The notes: generated by a model from the sequence alone, not told the origin. 64,000 nucleotides of DNA from Massilia solisilvae (GCF_024753215.1 NZ_JANUGV010000001.1:744001-808000), one strand, 5' to 3'. Shown: positions 1 through 9,505, counted from the first letter of the stretch. Numbers and translations: made by a program.

Positions 1-1
1 C

Positions 2-199
2 AATATCGAGCAGAGCGACGGCATCTCCGTGGTCAACCAGGCAGTGCGCGACATCGACGTGATGACGCAGCAGAACGCGGCCCTGGTGGAGCAGGCGGCG
101 GCCGCCGCCAAGGCGGTCGAGCAGGACGCGGTGCGCACCACCCGCGCGGTGGGCGTGTTCAAGCTCGAGCACGCGGGCGCGCATCGGCTCGCGGCCTGA
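2..199 (+). CDS. methyl-accepting chemotaxis protein, C-terminal fragment
   Basis: The reading frame is open from base 2 to a TGA at 197-199 and the gene begins before the window. About 65 residues are visible. They start NIEQSDGISVVNQAVRDID and include MTQQNAALVEQAAAAA, the end of the helical cytoplasmic signalling hairpin found in betaproteobacterial chemoreceptors; the phrase 'QNAALVEQ' is highly typical of the family. The protein would relay ligand binding to CheA/CheW. The tail ends HAGAHRLAA and shows no NWETF-type CheR pentapeptide. The sensor and membrane parts lie outside the window, so the ligand cannot be inferred. The next gene is on the opposite strand and converges on it. Confidence 0.85.
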   Translation, partial: NIEQSDGISVVNQAVRDIDVMTQQNAALVEQAAAAAKAVEQDAVRTTRAVGVFKLEHAGAHRLAA

Positions 200-215
200 G
201 GCCGGGCCGGCAGCG

Positions 216-827
216 TCAGCGCGCCGATAGCTGGCTGTCGATGAGGACCAGCTCGGCGACCGAGCGCACCCCCAGTTTGTCCAGGATCGCGCGGCGGTGC
301 GCCTTGACCGTGCGTTCGCTGTTGCCCAGCTTGTCCGCGATCTGCTTGTTCAGTGCGCCCGTGATCAGGAGCGCGAACACCTCGCGCTCGCGCGCGGTAA
401 GGCCGGCGAAGCGCTGCGCCAGCGCGCGCCTGGCCCCGAGCGCGTGCGCGTCGCGCCGGTGGCGCGCCAATGCCCGTTCGACCGCGCCGAGCAGGCGCTC
501 CTTCTCGACCGGCTTGCACAAAAAGTCTTCGGCGCCGGCCTTGATGGCGCGCACCGAGGCCGGGATGTCGCCCTGGGCGGTCAGGAACACGATCGGCAGG
601 GTGCATCCCAGATCGTTCAGCCGTTCCTGCAGCGCCATCCCGTCCATGCCCGGCAGGCCGATGTCGAGCAGGATGCAGCCGGCCCAGCGGCCATCGAACG
701 CGGCCAGGAAGGATTGGGCGCTGTCGTACCCCTGCACCGCGTGGCCGGTGGCGCGCAGCAGCCGCGCGAGCGCGGTGCGCATCGATTCGTCGTCCTCGAC
801 GATGTAGACGGTTTCGCCGGCATCCAT
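216..827 (-). CDS. FixJ/NarL-type response regulator
   Basis: A 203-residue two-domain regulator. Residues 5-120 form a receiver domain with the acidic pair in VEDDE, the phosphoacceptor Asp55 in LLDIGLPGMDG, and the conserved Thr/Lys (FLTA, CKPVEKERL). Residues 135-200 form a LuxR-type helix-turn-helix with LTAREREVFALL and NKQIADKLGNSERTVKAHR, typical of FixJ/TtrR-like proteins. Its ATG follows directly on the TAG of the upstream kinase gene, so the two are almost certainly translated from one mRNA and form a cognate pair. It would bind DNA once phosphorylated. Target genes are unknown: the chemoreceptor gene downstream converges on it, and accD upstream is divergent from the kinase. Confidence 0.9.
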   Translation of the reverse strand: MDAGETVYIVEDDESMRTALARLLRATGHAVQGYDSAQSFLAAFDGRWAGCILLDIGLPGMDGMALQERLNDLGCTLPIVFLTAQGDIPASVRAIKAGAEDFLCKPVEKERLLGAVERALARHRRDAHALGARRALAQRFAGLTAREREVFALLITGALNKQIADKLGNSERTVKAHRRAILDKLGVRSVAELVLIDSQLSAR

Positions 828-1724
828 CTAGCAGCACCCGCAGTCGGCCGCCGCGTCCACCACGATGGGCAGCACCAGGCTTACCTCGGCGCCGAATGGC
901 TCCAGGTTGCGCGCCTCGATCTGGCCGCCGTGTTCGCGCACGATCGCCGCGCTGATCGCCAGCCCCAGGCCGGTGCCGTGTTCCTTGGTGGTGACGAAAC
1001 CGTCGAACGCCTTGGCCGGGTCGCCCGTGAAGCCGGGCCCGTGGTCGGCCACGCGCAGCGTGACGTGGCGCCCGTCCTGCTCCAGGAAGGCCAGTACCAG
1101 GACCACGCGCTCGTGCGGCGCAACGCCGGCCATCGCGTCCAGCGCATTGATCACCAGGTTGATCAGCACTTGCTGGAGCTGGACCGGATCGCCGCGCACC
1201 GGCAGCGGCACTTCGGGCATCAGGCAGCGCACCGAGGCGCGGCGCATGTTCACTTCCGGTTCGATGAAGCCGATCGCGTCGCCGGCCACGGTGCGCAGGT
1301 CGACCACGCCCTGCACCTGCGCGCTGGGCTTGAGCATGCCGCGCATGCGGCCGATGATGTCGCTGGCCCGCCTGTCGTCGCGCCGGATGTCGGCCAGCGC
1401 CTGGCGCGCTTCTTCCACTTGCGGCGGGTCGCACGCCAGCAGCAGTTCGGCCGCCTCGGTGTTGGCCATGATCGCCGCCAGCGGCTGGTTCAGCTCGTGC
1501 GCGATGGCGCCGGCGTAGATGGTGGCGGTTGTGGCCCGGTTCAGGTGCGCCAGCTGGGCCAGCCGCTCGCGCGATCCGGCCGCGATGCGCGCGCGGCACA
1601 GGCGCTGAAACAACGCCACGACCAGCGCACCCAGGCCCGCGATTGCCGCGGCGACAAGCGCGGTGCCGGCGAGGTCGGCTTCATCCGCGAGCCCGCTTGC
1701 GCCACGCAGCATGTGGTCCACCAT
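828..1724 (-). CDS. membrane-anchored sensor histidine kinase (FixL/DctB-like catalytic core)
   Basis: I chose the start at 1722-1724 (MVDHMLRGAS) because GGGAGA stands 7 bases upstream. The frame stays open to 1808 and an upstream ATG at 1743-1745 is possible. The 298-residue protein has one membrane segment (about 20-40), then a HisKA domain with His76 in AIAHELNQPLAAI and an HATPase domain with NLVINALDA (N box), VADHGPGF (G1) and TTKEHGTGLGLAIS (G2). There is almost no extracellular or PAS sensing part, so it may sense through the membrane helix or a partner. The C-terminus ends in a cysteine-rich DCGCC. It is paired with the FixJ-type regulator immediately downstream. It differs from the usual FixL in lacking a haem-PAS domain. 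Confidence 0.85.
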   Translation of the reverse strand: MVDHMLRGASGLADEADLAGTALVAAAIAGLGALVVALFQRLCRARIAAGSRERLAQLAHLNRATTATIYAGAIAHELNQPLAAIMANTEAAELLLACDPPQVEEARQALADIRRDDRRASDIIGRMRGMLKPSAQVQGVVDLRTVAGDAIGFIEPEVNMRRASVRCLMPEVPLPVRGDPVQLQQVLINLVINALDAMAGVAPHERVVLVLAFLEQDGRHVTLRVADHGPGFTGDPAKAFDGFVTTKEHGTGLGLAISAAIVREHGGQIEARNLEPFGAEVSLVLPIVVDAAADCGCC

Positions 1725-1905
1725 CGCCCATTCTCCCGAAAACATGATGTTGCGCCGGCTCTTGCGCCGGCCAGCGTCAATACTATTTCCCCGGGGCAAA
1801 TAAAACAATGTCTAGACTGCAATTTCAGGATTGCAAGAATTCGACAAGCATGGCCGTAGCGGCTAAACTACCGCCAACTTCAAGAATTGCCGCAAAGGAG
1901 AGATG

Positions 1906-2778
<873 letters not shown>

Positions 2779-2780
2779 TC

Positions 2781-2863
2781 GCCGTTTCCGGCGCCGCCGG
2801 AAATGGCGTCCTCGCGAAGGCGAGGATCCATTGTTGTTTCGGTGCGGACCGCGTGTCCGCACC
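2781..2863. repeat. three consecutive hairpins between accD and folC
   Basis: Three perfect or near-perfect inverted repeats stand side by side: 2781-2792 with 2796-2807 (GCCGTTTCCGGC arm, one G-T pair), 2810-2815 with 2820-2825 (CCTCGC arm), and 2841-2849 with 2855-2863 (GGTGCGGAC arm, 5-base loop). The middle one is a half copy of repeat family A (CGTCCTCGCGAAGGCGAGGATCCA, 2807-2830). None is followed by a clear run of T, so they are more likely mRNA-stabilising or REP-like structures than a strong terminator. Confidence 0.6.
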
Positions 2864-2901
2864 GCGCGCCCCCCAAGGCGCCTCTCCACCAAAAACATCC
2901 C

Positions 2902-4200
2902 ATGCAAAACCTCCCGACCACCTTGCCCGACTGGCTGGCGCTGCTCGAGTCGCGCCATGCCGAAACCCACATCGACATGGGGCTTGACCGCGTGCGCGCC
3001 GTAAAGGAGCGCATGCAGCTCGCGTTCAAGTGCCCGGTGATCATGGTCGCCGGCACCAACGGCAAGGGCTCGACCTGCGCCATGCTCGAAGCGATGCTGC
3101 TGCAGTCGGGCTACCGCGTTGGCCTGTACATCAAGCCGCACTTTTTGGCCTTTAACGAGCGCGCGCGCCTCAATGGCGAGAACGCCAGCGACGAGCAGCT
3201 GGTCGCCGCCTTCAACGCGGTGGAAAGCGTGCGCGGCGAAGTCTCGCTCACGTACTTCGAATTCACCACGCTAGCGATCATGCACCTGCTCGCCAAAGCG
3301 CCGATCGACGTGGCGATCCTCGAAGTGGGCCTGGGCGGCCGGCTGGACGCGGTCAACGTGGTCGATGCGGACGTGGCGGTGGTCACCAGCATCGACATCG
3401 ACCACAAGGAATACCTGGGCGAGACGCGCGAGGAGATCGGGCTGGAGAAGGCCGGCATCTTCAGGCCGGGCAAGCCTGCCATCTGCAGCGACCCGATGCC
3501 GCCCAAGTCGCTCATCCAGCACGCCGAAGACATCGGCGCCGACCTGTGGCTGTTGGGACGCGACTTCAACTACCAGGGCGACAAGCAGCAATGGGGTTAC
3601 GCGGGACGCTCGCAGCGCCGCAATTCGCTGGCCTACCCGGCCCTGCGCGGCGCCAACCAGCTGCTCAACGCCTCGGCAGCGCTGGCCGCGCTGGAAGCGC
3701 TGCGCCTGCAGCTGCCATGCGGCGCGCAGGAAGTGCGCGCGGGCCTCGCGCTGGTCGAACTGCCGGGCCGCTTCCAGGTGCTGCCAGGCCGGCCGGCGAT
3801 CGTGTACGACGTGGCCCACAACCCCCACGCGGCCGCCGCGCTGGCCCAGAACCTGGGGAACATGGGCTTCCATCCGTTCACCTACGCGGTCTTCGGCATC
3901 ATGCAGGACAAGGACATCGACGCCGTGATCGCGCCGTTGGCGCAGTACGTCGATCACTGGTGCGTGGCCGACCTGCCGTCGCCGCGTTCGGCCAATGCCG
4001 CGGAACTGGCGCACAAGCTGCAGTCGCTGCGTCCGGCCGGGGCCAAGGACGACGAATTTTCGGCCAAAGCCTTCGCCAACCCGGGGGAAGCTTTTGCCGA
4101 TGCGATGAGCCGGGCTAAAGAGGGTGATAGAATTGTGGTCTTTGGATCGTTCTATACAGTCGCCGGTGTGATGGCGGCCCGAAAAAACTCTCTACACTGA
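2902..4200 (+). CDS. folC: bifunctional dihydrofolate synthase/folylpolyglutamate synthase
   Basis: FolC adds glutamate to dihydropteroate and then to reduced folates, using ATP, in the cytoplasm. I start it at the ATG at 2902 (MQNLPTTLPDWL). The same frame runs open back to 2803, but that extension is made of the hairpin repeats and reads as low-complexity Arg/Ser/Pro, so it is not real coding sequence. The protein is 432 residues. It has the Mur-ligase P-loop GTNGKGST near residue 55, the folate-binding loop region after it, DHKEYLG and EKAGIFRPGKPAI in the central domain, and DVAHNPHAA in the C-terminal ligase domain. It sits 12 bases upstream of the SPOR protein gene, with which it is probably cotranscribed. 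Confidence 0.96.
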   Translation: MQNLPTTLPDWLALLESRHAETHIDMGLDRVRAVKERMQLAFKCPVIMVAGTNGKGSTCAMLEAMLLQSGYRVGLYIKPHFLAFNERARLNGENASDEQLVAAFNAVESVRGEVSLTYFEFTTLAIMHLLAKAPIDVAILEVGLGGRLDAVNVVDADVAVVTSIDIDHKEYLGETREEIGLEKAGIFRPGKPAICSDPMPPKSLIQHAEDIGADLWLLGRDFNYQGDKQQWGYAGRSQRRNSLAYPALRGANQLLNASAALAALEALRLQLPCGAQEVRAGLALVELPGRFQVLPGRPAIVYDVAHNPHAAAALAQNLGNMGFHPFTYAVFGIMQDKDIDAVIAPLAQYVDHWCVADLPSPRSANAAELAHKLQSLRPAGAKDDEFSAKAFANPGEAFADAMSRAKEGDRIVVFGSFYTVAGVMAARKNSLH

Positions 4201-4212
4201 CCTGACAATCGC

Positions 4213-5139
4213 ATGGGCTTGTTCTCGTTCCTGGGCAAAAAGAACCAAGACAGCAGCGCCGAAGTTAGTGGCCGTTTTTCCCGCGCCGACGACGAATTCG
4301 CCGAGCGCGCCCGCGCCAAGCGGGCCTCGCACGCGGGCGCAAGCGCCCGCCGTGCCGGTGCCGACGATCCCGTGCTCCCCGAGAAAAAGCGCGCGCGCCG
4401 CCGCCTGGTGGGCGCCATCGCGCTGGCGCTGGCCGCCGCCGTAGGCCTGCCGATGCTGCTCGATTCCGAACCCAGGCCGCTCGCCGGCGACATCGCGATC
4501 CAGATTCCATCCAAGGACAAGGCGGCGCCGCTGCCGATGCCGGCCGAGCCGTCCGCTTCCGCCAGCGTGGCCGCAAGCCAGAGCGTGGACAAGGGCGAGG
4601 AGGTGCTCGACGCGCCACCGCCCAAGCCGGCGCCCGAGCCCAGGCCGGCGGCCCCGGCGGCCGAGACCGCGCGCAAGGTCGCCGAGGTGCAGGCTGCGCC
4701 GGCCAGGGTCGAGGCGCCCAAGCCCGAGGCCGCGCCCAAGCCGGTCGAGCATGCGAAGGCCGAGCCGCCCAAGCCTGAACACAAGGACAAGCCGGCCAGG
4801 ACGGAACCCAAGCCGGACGCCAAGGGCAAGCCAGCGAAGAAGGAAGACAAGGCTGCGCCGCAGGACGCCGTGCGCGCCATGGCCATCCTCGAAGGCAAGG
4901 AAGACGCCAGGGCGCACGAGGCCGGCCAGAAGTTCGTGATGCAGGTGGCGGCGCTGGGCAACCAGGAGAAGGCCGCCGAACTGCAGGCCAAGTTGCGCGA
5001 AGCCGGCATTCGCTCGTTCACCGAAAAGTACCATGAGCTGATCCGCGTGAAGGTGGGCCCGTATACCCGCGAGGAAGCGGAGAAGGTGCGCGCCAAGCTG
5101 GGCAAGCTGGGCTTAAGCGGCGCGCTGTCGCCGGCATGA
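4213..5139 (+). CDS. SPOR-domain cell division/envelope protein (DedD-like)
   Basis: A 308-residue protein anchored in the inner membrane with its C-terminus in the periplasm. Residues 1-60 are charged and cytoplasmic, about 70-88 form one membrane helix (LVGAIALALAAAVGLPMLL), about 100-225 are a flexible Pro/Ala/Lys/Glu-rich linker with many PKPE and PKPA repeats, and about 230-305 form a SPOR domain (FVMQVAALGNQEKAAELQ, IRVKVGPYTREEAEKV). SPOR domains bind denuded glycan strands at the division septum. The position between folC and cvpA matches dedD in other proteobacteria. The low-complexity linker is typical of this class. The assignment rests on architecture and neighbours. Confidence 0.9.
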   Translation: MGLFSFLGKKNQDSSAEVSGRFSRADDEFAERARAKRASHAGASARRAGADDPVLPEKKRARRRLVGAIALALAAAVGLPMLLDSEPRPLAGDIAIQIPSKDKAAPLPMPAEPSASASVAASQSVDKGEEVLDAPPPKPAPEPRPAAPAAETARKVAEVQAAPARVEAPKPEAAPKPVEHAKAEPPKPEHKDKPARTEPKPDAKGKPAKKEDKAAPQDAVRAMAILEGKEDARAHEAGQKFVMQVAALGNQEKAAELQAKLREAGIRSFTEKYHELIRVKVGPYTREEAEKVRAKLGKLGLSGALSPA

Positions 5140-5158
5140 TGGGAACGGTTGGCGCGGC

Positions 5159-5647
5159 GTGACGATTTTTGATTACGTAGTCTTGTTCGTGCTGATCTCG
5201 TCGGTGATCATCAGCACGCTGCGCGGCCTGGTGAAGGAAATCCTTTCGCTGCTGGGCTGGGTGATCGCCTTCGTGCTGGCCAACGCCTACGGCGCGAAGC
5301 TCGCCCCCATGTTGCCCAGCATGATCCCGGGCGAGCCGGTGCGGCTGATCGTTGCCTTTATTGCGCTGTTCATCGGCGTGCGAATTTTGATGGGCCTGCT
5401 GAGCCTTGCGATTGCTGCGCTGGTGACCGCCACCGGCCTGTCGCTGGCCGACCGCGGGCTGGGCGGATTGTTTGGCCTGGCGCGCGGGATTGTAATCGTG
5501 CTCGCGGGCGTCATATTGTGCGGGATGACTTCCATCCCCCAACAGGCTTTCTGGAAGAACGCGCTGCTCTCGCCCATGGCCGAGACCGGCGCGCGCACTG
5601 TCAAACCCTTTCTTCCCGCTGCGCTGGCGCAGCATGTACAGTTTTGA
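5159..5647 (+). CDS. cvpA: CvpA family inner membrane protein
   Basis: A 162-residue protein with four predicted membrane segments, starting VTIFDYVVLFVLISSVI at a GTG (5159-5161). The family motif STLRGLVKEILSLLGWVIAF follows directly. CvpA was named for its need in colicin V export and is linked to envelope homeostasis; its molecular activity is unsettled. It lies 41 bases before purF, the standard arrangement, and is probably cotranscribed. The GTG lies in GGCGTGACG without a strong Shine-Dalgarno sequence, although GGGAACGG is about 15 bases upstream. Confidence 0.93.
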   Translation: MTIFDYVVLFVLISSVIISTLRGLVKEILSLLGWVIAFVLANAYGAKLAPMLPSMIPGEPVRLIVAFIALFIGVRILMGLLSLAIAALVTATGLSLADRGLGGLFGLARGIVIVLAGVILCGMTSIPQQAFWKNALLSPMAETGARTVKPFLPAALAQHVQF

Positions 5648-5688
5648 AAATTTCTGCATCATTGCAGTCCTGTTTTTAGGAGCGCACC

Positions 5689-7215
5689 ATGTGTGGCATC
5701 GTCGGCGTCGTTTCGCACACCCCCGTCAACCAGCTCTTGTATGACGCGTTGCTGCTGCTGCAGCACCGCGGCCAGGATGCGGCTGGTATCGCAACCAACC
5801 ACAGCAGCATGTTCTCGATGTACAAGGCCAACGGCCTGGTGCGCGACGTGTTCCGCACCCGGAACATGCGTTCGCTGGCCGGCAACTCGGGCATCGGCCA
5901 CTGCCGCTACCCGACCGCCGGCTCGTCCAGCGAGGAAGAAGCCCAGCCGTTCTACGTGAACGCGCCGTTCGGCATCACCCTTGCGCACAACGGCAACCTG
6001 ACCAACCAGGCCGAGCTCAAGGACGAGATGTTCCGCAAGGACCGCCGTCACATCAACACCGACTCGGACTCCGAGGTGCTGCTCAACGTGCTCGCCCACG
6101 AGCTGCAGGAGGCCTCCACCGGCTTCACGCTCGACGTGGACGCCGTGTTCAAGGCTGTCGCCATGGTGCACCGTCGCGCCCGTGGCGCGTACGCGGTGGT
6201 GGCGCAGATTTCAGGCCACGGCCTGCTGGCGTTCCGCGACCCGTTCGGCATCCGCCCGCTGTGCATCGGCGTGAACGAGACCGAGGATGGCCCGGAGTAC
6301 CTGGTGGCCAGCGAATCGGTTGCGCTGGAAGGCCTGGGTTTCCGCTTCATGCGCGACATCGCGCCCGGCGAGGCGGTGTTCATCGACAACGACCGCCAGC
6401 TGCACGCGCGCCAGTGCGCCGACAACCCGTCGCTCAACCCCTGCGTGTTCGAATACGTGTACCTGGCGCGCCCGGACTCGGTGATCGACGGCGCCTCGGT
6501 GTACGCGACCCGCCTGCGCATGGGAGAGTACCTGGCCGAGAAGATCCGCAAGGAGATCCCGGCCGAAGAAATCGACGTGGTCATGCCGATCCCCGACTCC
6601 TCGCGCCCGGCCGCGATCCAGCTCGCGCTCAAGCTGGGCGTGGAGTACCGCGAAGGCTTCATCAAGAACCGCTACATCGGCCGCACTTTCATCATGCCGG
6701 GGCAGGGCATGCGCCGCAAATCGGTGCGCCAGAAGCTCAACGCGATCCCGTCCGAGTTCAAGGGCAAAAACGTGCTGCTGGTGGACGACTCGATCGTGCG
6801 CGGCACCACCAGCCGCGAGATCGTGCAGATGGCGCGTGAAGCCGGCGCGCGCAAGGTGATCTTCGCCTCGGCCGCGCCGCCGGTGATCTTCCCGAACGTG
6901 TACGGCATCGACATGCCGACCCGCGACGAGCTGATCGCCTACGGCCGCACGGTGGAAGAGGTGTGCAAGGAAATCACCGCCGACCACCTGGTGTACCAGG
7001 ACCTGGACGCGCTCAAGCGCTCGATCTCGGACGTGAATCCGGCACTCACGAGCTTCGAGGCCTCGTGCTTCGACGGCGTGTACATCACCGGGGACGTGAC
7101 GCCGGAGTACCTCGACAACGTCGAACAGGCGCGCCACAACCCCAAGAGCAAGCCGGTTGTCGAGGACGCAGCGCGCAACCAGCTCGCGCTGAACCCTCCC
7201 GTCGCCGCTGAATAA
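5689..7215 (+). CDS. purF: amidophosphoribosyltransferase
   Basis: PurF makes 5-phosphoribosylamine from PRPP and glutamine, the first committed step of purine synthesis. The 508-residue protein begins MCGIVGVVS, so Cys2 becomes the N-terminal nucleophile of the glutaminase after Met removal; there is no propeptide. The glutaminase half shows [23 protein letters not shown] and HNGNLTN. The phosphoribosyltransferase half has the PRPP loop [23 protein letters not shown] stands 6 bases before the ATG. Length and motifs match the family with nothing missing. A family B repeat begins two bases after the stop codon. Confidence 0.98.
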   Translation: MCGIVGVVSHTPVNQLLYDALLLLQHRGQDAAGIATNHSSMFSMYKANGLVRDVFRTRNMRSLAGNSGIGHCRYPTAGSSSEEEAQPFYVNAPFGITLAHNGNLTNQAELKDEMFRKDRRHINTDSDSEVLLNVLAHELQEASTGFTLDVDAVFKAVAMVHRRARGAYAVVAQISGHGLLAFRDPFGIRPLCIGVNETEDGPEYLVASESVALEGLGFRFMRDIAPGEAVFIDNDRQLHARQCADNPSLNPCVFEYVYLARPDSVIDGASVYATRLRMGEYLAEKIRKEIPAEEIDVVMPIPDSSRPAAIQLALKLGVEYREGFIKNRYIGRTFIMPGQGMRRKSVRQKLNAIPSEFKGKNVLLVDDSIVRGTTSREIVQMAREAGARKVIFASAAPPVIFPNVYGIDMPTRDELIAYGRTVEEVCKEITADHLVYQDLDALKRSISDVNPALTSFEASCFDGVYITGDVTPEYLDNVEQARHNPKSKPVVEDAARNQLALNPPVAAE

Positions 7216-7217
7216 CC

Positions 7218-7246
7218 GTAGGGTGGGCAGCTCTGCTGCCCACGCG
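7218..7246. repeat. dispersed palindrome, family B copy 1
   Basis: The sequence GTAGGGTGGGCAGCTCTGCT then GCCCACGCG forms a hairpin (GTGGGCAG with CTGCCCAC around a short loop). Near-identical hairpins occur at 32256-32331 and 34876-34904. It follows the purF stop codon and may stabilise the mRNA end. The rest of the gap up to 7310 holds a weak echo (GGCGCGTGGAGTACCCACCC) and no gene. Confidence 0.7.
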
Positions 7247-7310
7247 TTCATACGACTCTGATCGAGCCTGGGCGCGTGGAGTACCCACCCGCCAACGCAA
7301 TCGACACATC

Positions 7311-8558
7311 ATGAACGACACCAAACACTACGGCTTCACCACCACCATCCTGCACAACGACCGCCGCAAGCCGATCGAGCAGGGCTCGCTGCACAAACCC
7401 ATCCACACCTCGGTGACCTTCGGCTACGGCGACGCGCGCCAGCTGGCCTCGGTCTTCCAGGGCAAGGAGCCGGGCTTCCGCTACGGCCGCCAGGGCAACC
7501 CGACCGTGGCTGCGCTCGAGGACAAGGTCACCAAGATGGAAGACGGCGTGGCCACCATCTGCTTTGCCACCGGCATGGGCGCGATCGGCGCGCTGTTCCA
7601 GGCGCTGCTCAAGGCGGGCGACCACATCGTCTCGTCCAGCTTTTTGTTCGGGAACACCAACAGCCTGTGGAACACCGCGGCGGGGCAGGGCGTGGACGTG
7701 TCGTTCGTGGATGCGACCGACGTGGCCAACGTGGAGGCGGCGCTCAAGCCCAACACGCGCTTCGTGTTCGTCGAGACCATCGCCAACCCGCGCACCCAGG
7801 TGGCGGACCTGGCCCGCATCGGCGCGCTGTGCCGCGAGCGCGGCGTGCTGTTCGTGGTGGATAACACCATGACCACGCCGTACCTGTTCCGTCCGAAGAA
7901 CGTCGGGGCGGGCCTGGTGGTCAACGCACTGACCAAGTCGATCGCCGGCCACGGCATCGCACTGGGCGGCGCGCTCACCGACACCGGCCTGTTCGACTGG
8001 GCCGCCTACCCGAACATCGCCCCCAACTTCCGCAAACTGGCGCCCGGCGCGCAAGGCATGGCGCAGGTGCGCGCCAAGGCGCTGCGCGACTTTGGCGCCT
8101 CGCTCGGGCCGGAAGCGGCGCACCACATCGCCGTTGGCGCCGAGACGCTGGCGCTGCGCATGGAGCGTACCTGCGCCAACGCGCTCGCGCTGGCCACCAT
8201 GCTCGAGGCCGATGAGCGGGTCGCCGCGGTGCACTACCCGGGCCTCGCTTCGCACCCGCAGCATCAGATCGCGTCCGAACTGTTCCGCGCACCGGGCTCG
8301 CTGTTCTCGTTCGAGCTGCGCGAAGACATCGACTGCTTCGACTACCTGAACCGCCTCAAGCTGGGCATCCCGGCATCGAACCTGGGCGACACGCGCACGC
8401 TGGTGATCCCGGTGGCGCACACGATCTTCTTCGAGATGGGGGCGGAGCGCCGCGCCAGCATGGGCATCGCCGAATCCCTGATCCGCGTTTCGGTGGGCAT
8501 CGAGGATACCGCCGACCTGCTGGACGATTTCGGCGGCGCGCTCAACGCAACCGCCTGA
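7311..8558 (+). CDS. PLP-dependent cystathionine gamma-synthase/O-acylhomoserine sulfhydrylase family enzyme
   Basis: A 415-residue member of the Cys/Met-metabolism aminotransferase-fold family. The PLP-binding lysine is Lys209 in NALTKSIAGHG; other hallmarks are FRYGRQGNPTVAALE, FATGMGA and VFVETIANP. Such enzymes act on O-acylhomoserine, cystathionine or methionine with sulfide or cysteine. In many betaproteobacteria metZ (O-succinylhomoserine sulfhydrylase) follows purF, and context favours that role. The N-terminus (MNDTKHYGFTTTILHNDRR), however, differs from what I expect of MetZ and resembles a separate Burkholderiales subgroup annotated only to family level. Substrate is therefore left open. 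Its stop codon lies in a small hairpin (8548-8570). Confidence 0.85.
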   Translation: MNDTKHYGFTTTILHNDRRKPIEQGSLHKPIHTSVTFGYGDARQLASVFQGKEPGFRYGRQGNPTVAALEDKVTKMEDGVATICFATGMGAIGALFQALLKAGDHIVSSSFLFGNTNSLWNTAAGQGVDVSFVDATDVANVEAALKPNTRFVFVETIANPRTQVADLARIGALCRERGVLFVVDNTMTTPYLFRPKNVGAGLVVNALTKSIAGHGIALGGALTDTGLFDWAAYPNIAPNFRKLAPGAQGMAQVRAKALRDFGASLGPEAAHHIAVGAETLALRMERTCANALALATMLEADERVAAVHYPGLASHPQHQIASELFRAPGSLFSFELREDIDCFDYLNRLKLGIPASNLGDTRTLVIPVAHTIFFEMGAERRASMGIAESLIRVSVGIEDTADLLDDFGGALNATA

Positions 8559-8598
8559 ACATGGCGGTTGTGTAACCGCGAATTACGTGCGATGCTTA

Positions 8599-8620
8599 CC
8601 CCGGATTTAACTTTCCGGGG
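8599..8620 (+). promoter_or_regulatory. hairpin covering the ribosome binding site of the first SEL1 gene
   Basis: CCCCGGA (8599-8605) pairs perfectly with TCCGGGG (8614-8620) around an 8-base AT-rich loop. The right arm runs straight into GGG and ends 7 bases before the GTG start at 8628, so the only Shine-Dalgarno-like purine run is half buried in the stem. It may throttle translation. Function is inferred from position only. Confidence 0.4.
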
Positions 8621-8627
8621 GGGTATT

Positions 8628-9413
8628 GTGAAACGTATCCTGTTCGTCCTGATGCTTGCGGCATGCGGCGGCGCCGCAGCCGATTCGCTGTCCGAGGCCA
8701 AGAGCCTGCTCGCCGCCAAATCGTATGGCGAGGCATTCCCCGTCCTGCGCATGCTGGCCGATTCCGGCAACGCCGAGGCCAAACTCCACCTCGGCCGCAT
8801 GTACTGGTACGGGCAGGGCCTGCCGGCCGACCGCGCGGCGGCCGACGCGCTGTTCGCGCAGGCGGCAGCGGCCGGCGTCGGCGAAGCGCAGGATGCGCGT
8901 ACGCTGACACAGCGGCGCGCGGCAAAGATGGCGGAGATCACGCGCTGGACCGCCTATGACGGCGCCGACCTCGCCGCCGGCAAATATGCCTGCCCGCAGC
9001 CCGCGATACCCGAGGTCTCCAAAACGAACGACGAGATCAAGGCGACCACCGGGGCCTACCAGGCATGGTCTTCCTGCTACAACGGTTTCGTCGCCGACCT
9101 CGATGGCCCGCTGGCACCGGCAAAACGCATCCCGGCGGAACTGGCGGTGCTGATGAGCGAGGCCGAGCAGCAAGAGGCGGAGCAGCACATCCACCGGGCG
9201 ACCGAAGCGGCGGTCGGGAAGGTTGGCGCGAACGCGCAGGCGGTCATGGCGCGCTTCGCCAGCTGGGAACAGGCCACCAAAGCCTTCGCCGCCGAGTACA
9301 ACGCATCGGCCGAGGCGCGCAAGAAGCAGGACCAGATCACGCTGGAGACGGACCGGCGCCTGCGCGAGGGCTACCAGGGCCTGATCCACACCTCGGCGCC
9401 GACTGGCAAATAG
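8628..9413 (+). CDS. exported SEL1-like repeat protein, paralog 1 of 3
   Basis: I start at the GTG at 8628 (MKRILFVLMLAACGGAAA), which gives a signal peptide; the frame extends to 8568 but without one. The mature part of the 261-residue protein has SEL1/TPR-like helices at about 20-75 (SLLAAKSYGEAFPVLRMLAD, HLGRMYWYGQGLPADRAAAD, FAQAAAAG), then a domain of about 170 residues that I do not recognise. That domain has TRWTAYDGADLAAGKYAC and SSCYNGFVADL, and both cysteines recur in the next two genes. The signal peptide ends near a cysteine (LAACGG), so a lipoprotein is possible, though the other two copies lack a lipobox. Location is probably periplasmic. Role unknown. Confidence 0.8.
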   Translation: MKRILFVLMLAACGGAAADSLSEAKSLLAAKSYGEAFPVLRMLADSGNAEAKLHLGRMYWYGQGLPADRAAADALFAQAAAAGVGEAQDARTLTQRRAAKMAEITRWTAYDGADLAAGKYACPQPAIPEVSKTNDEIKATTGAYQAWSSCYNGFVADLDGPLAPAKRIPAELAVLMSEAEQQEAEQHIHRATEAAVGKVGANAQAVMARFASWEQATKAFAAEYNASAEARKKQDQITLETDRRLREGYQGLIHTSAPTGK

Positions 9414-9444
9414 GCCCTCAAAGTTCATTATTTTGTAACGCCAC

Positions 9445-9472
9445 TTGCAACAGTTTTGCACACGAATAGTAT
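9445..9472 (+). promoter_or_regulatory. candidate sigma-70 promoter for SEL1 paralog 2
   Basis: TTGCAA (9445-9450) and TAGTAT (9467-9472) stand 16 bases apart in an AT-richer gap, 34 bases before the ATG at 9506. Each hexamer matches the consensus at four of six positions. This would allow paralog 2 to be expressed independently of paralog 1. Confidence 0.35.
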
Positions 9473-9505
9473 CTGTACCATTGCAACCATTCGTCAGGAA
9501 CAGCA

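Noticed and set aside
297-1859. Long plus-strand open frame (520 codons) across the two-component system
   Set aside because: It is antisense to two genes with complete motifs, is rich in His, Arg, Gln and Val as GC-rich shadows are, and matches no family.
2803-2901. N-terminal extension of folC
   Set aside because: The codons lie wholly in hairpin repeats and read as low-complexity sequence; the ATG at 2902 fits the family start.
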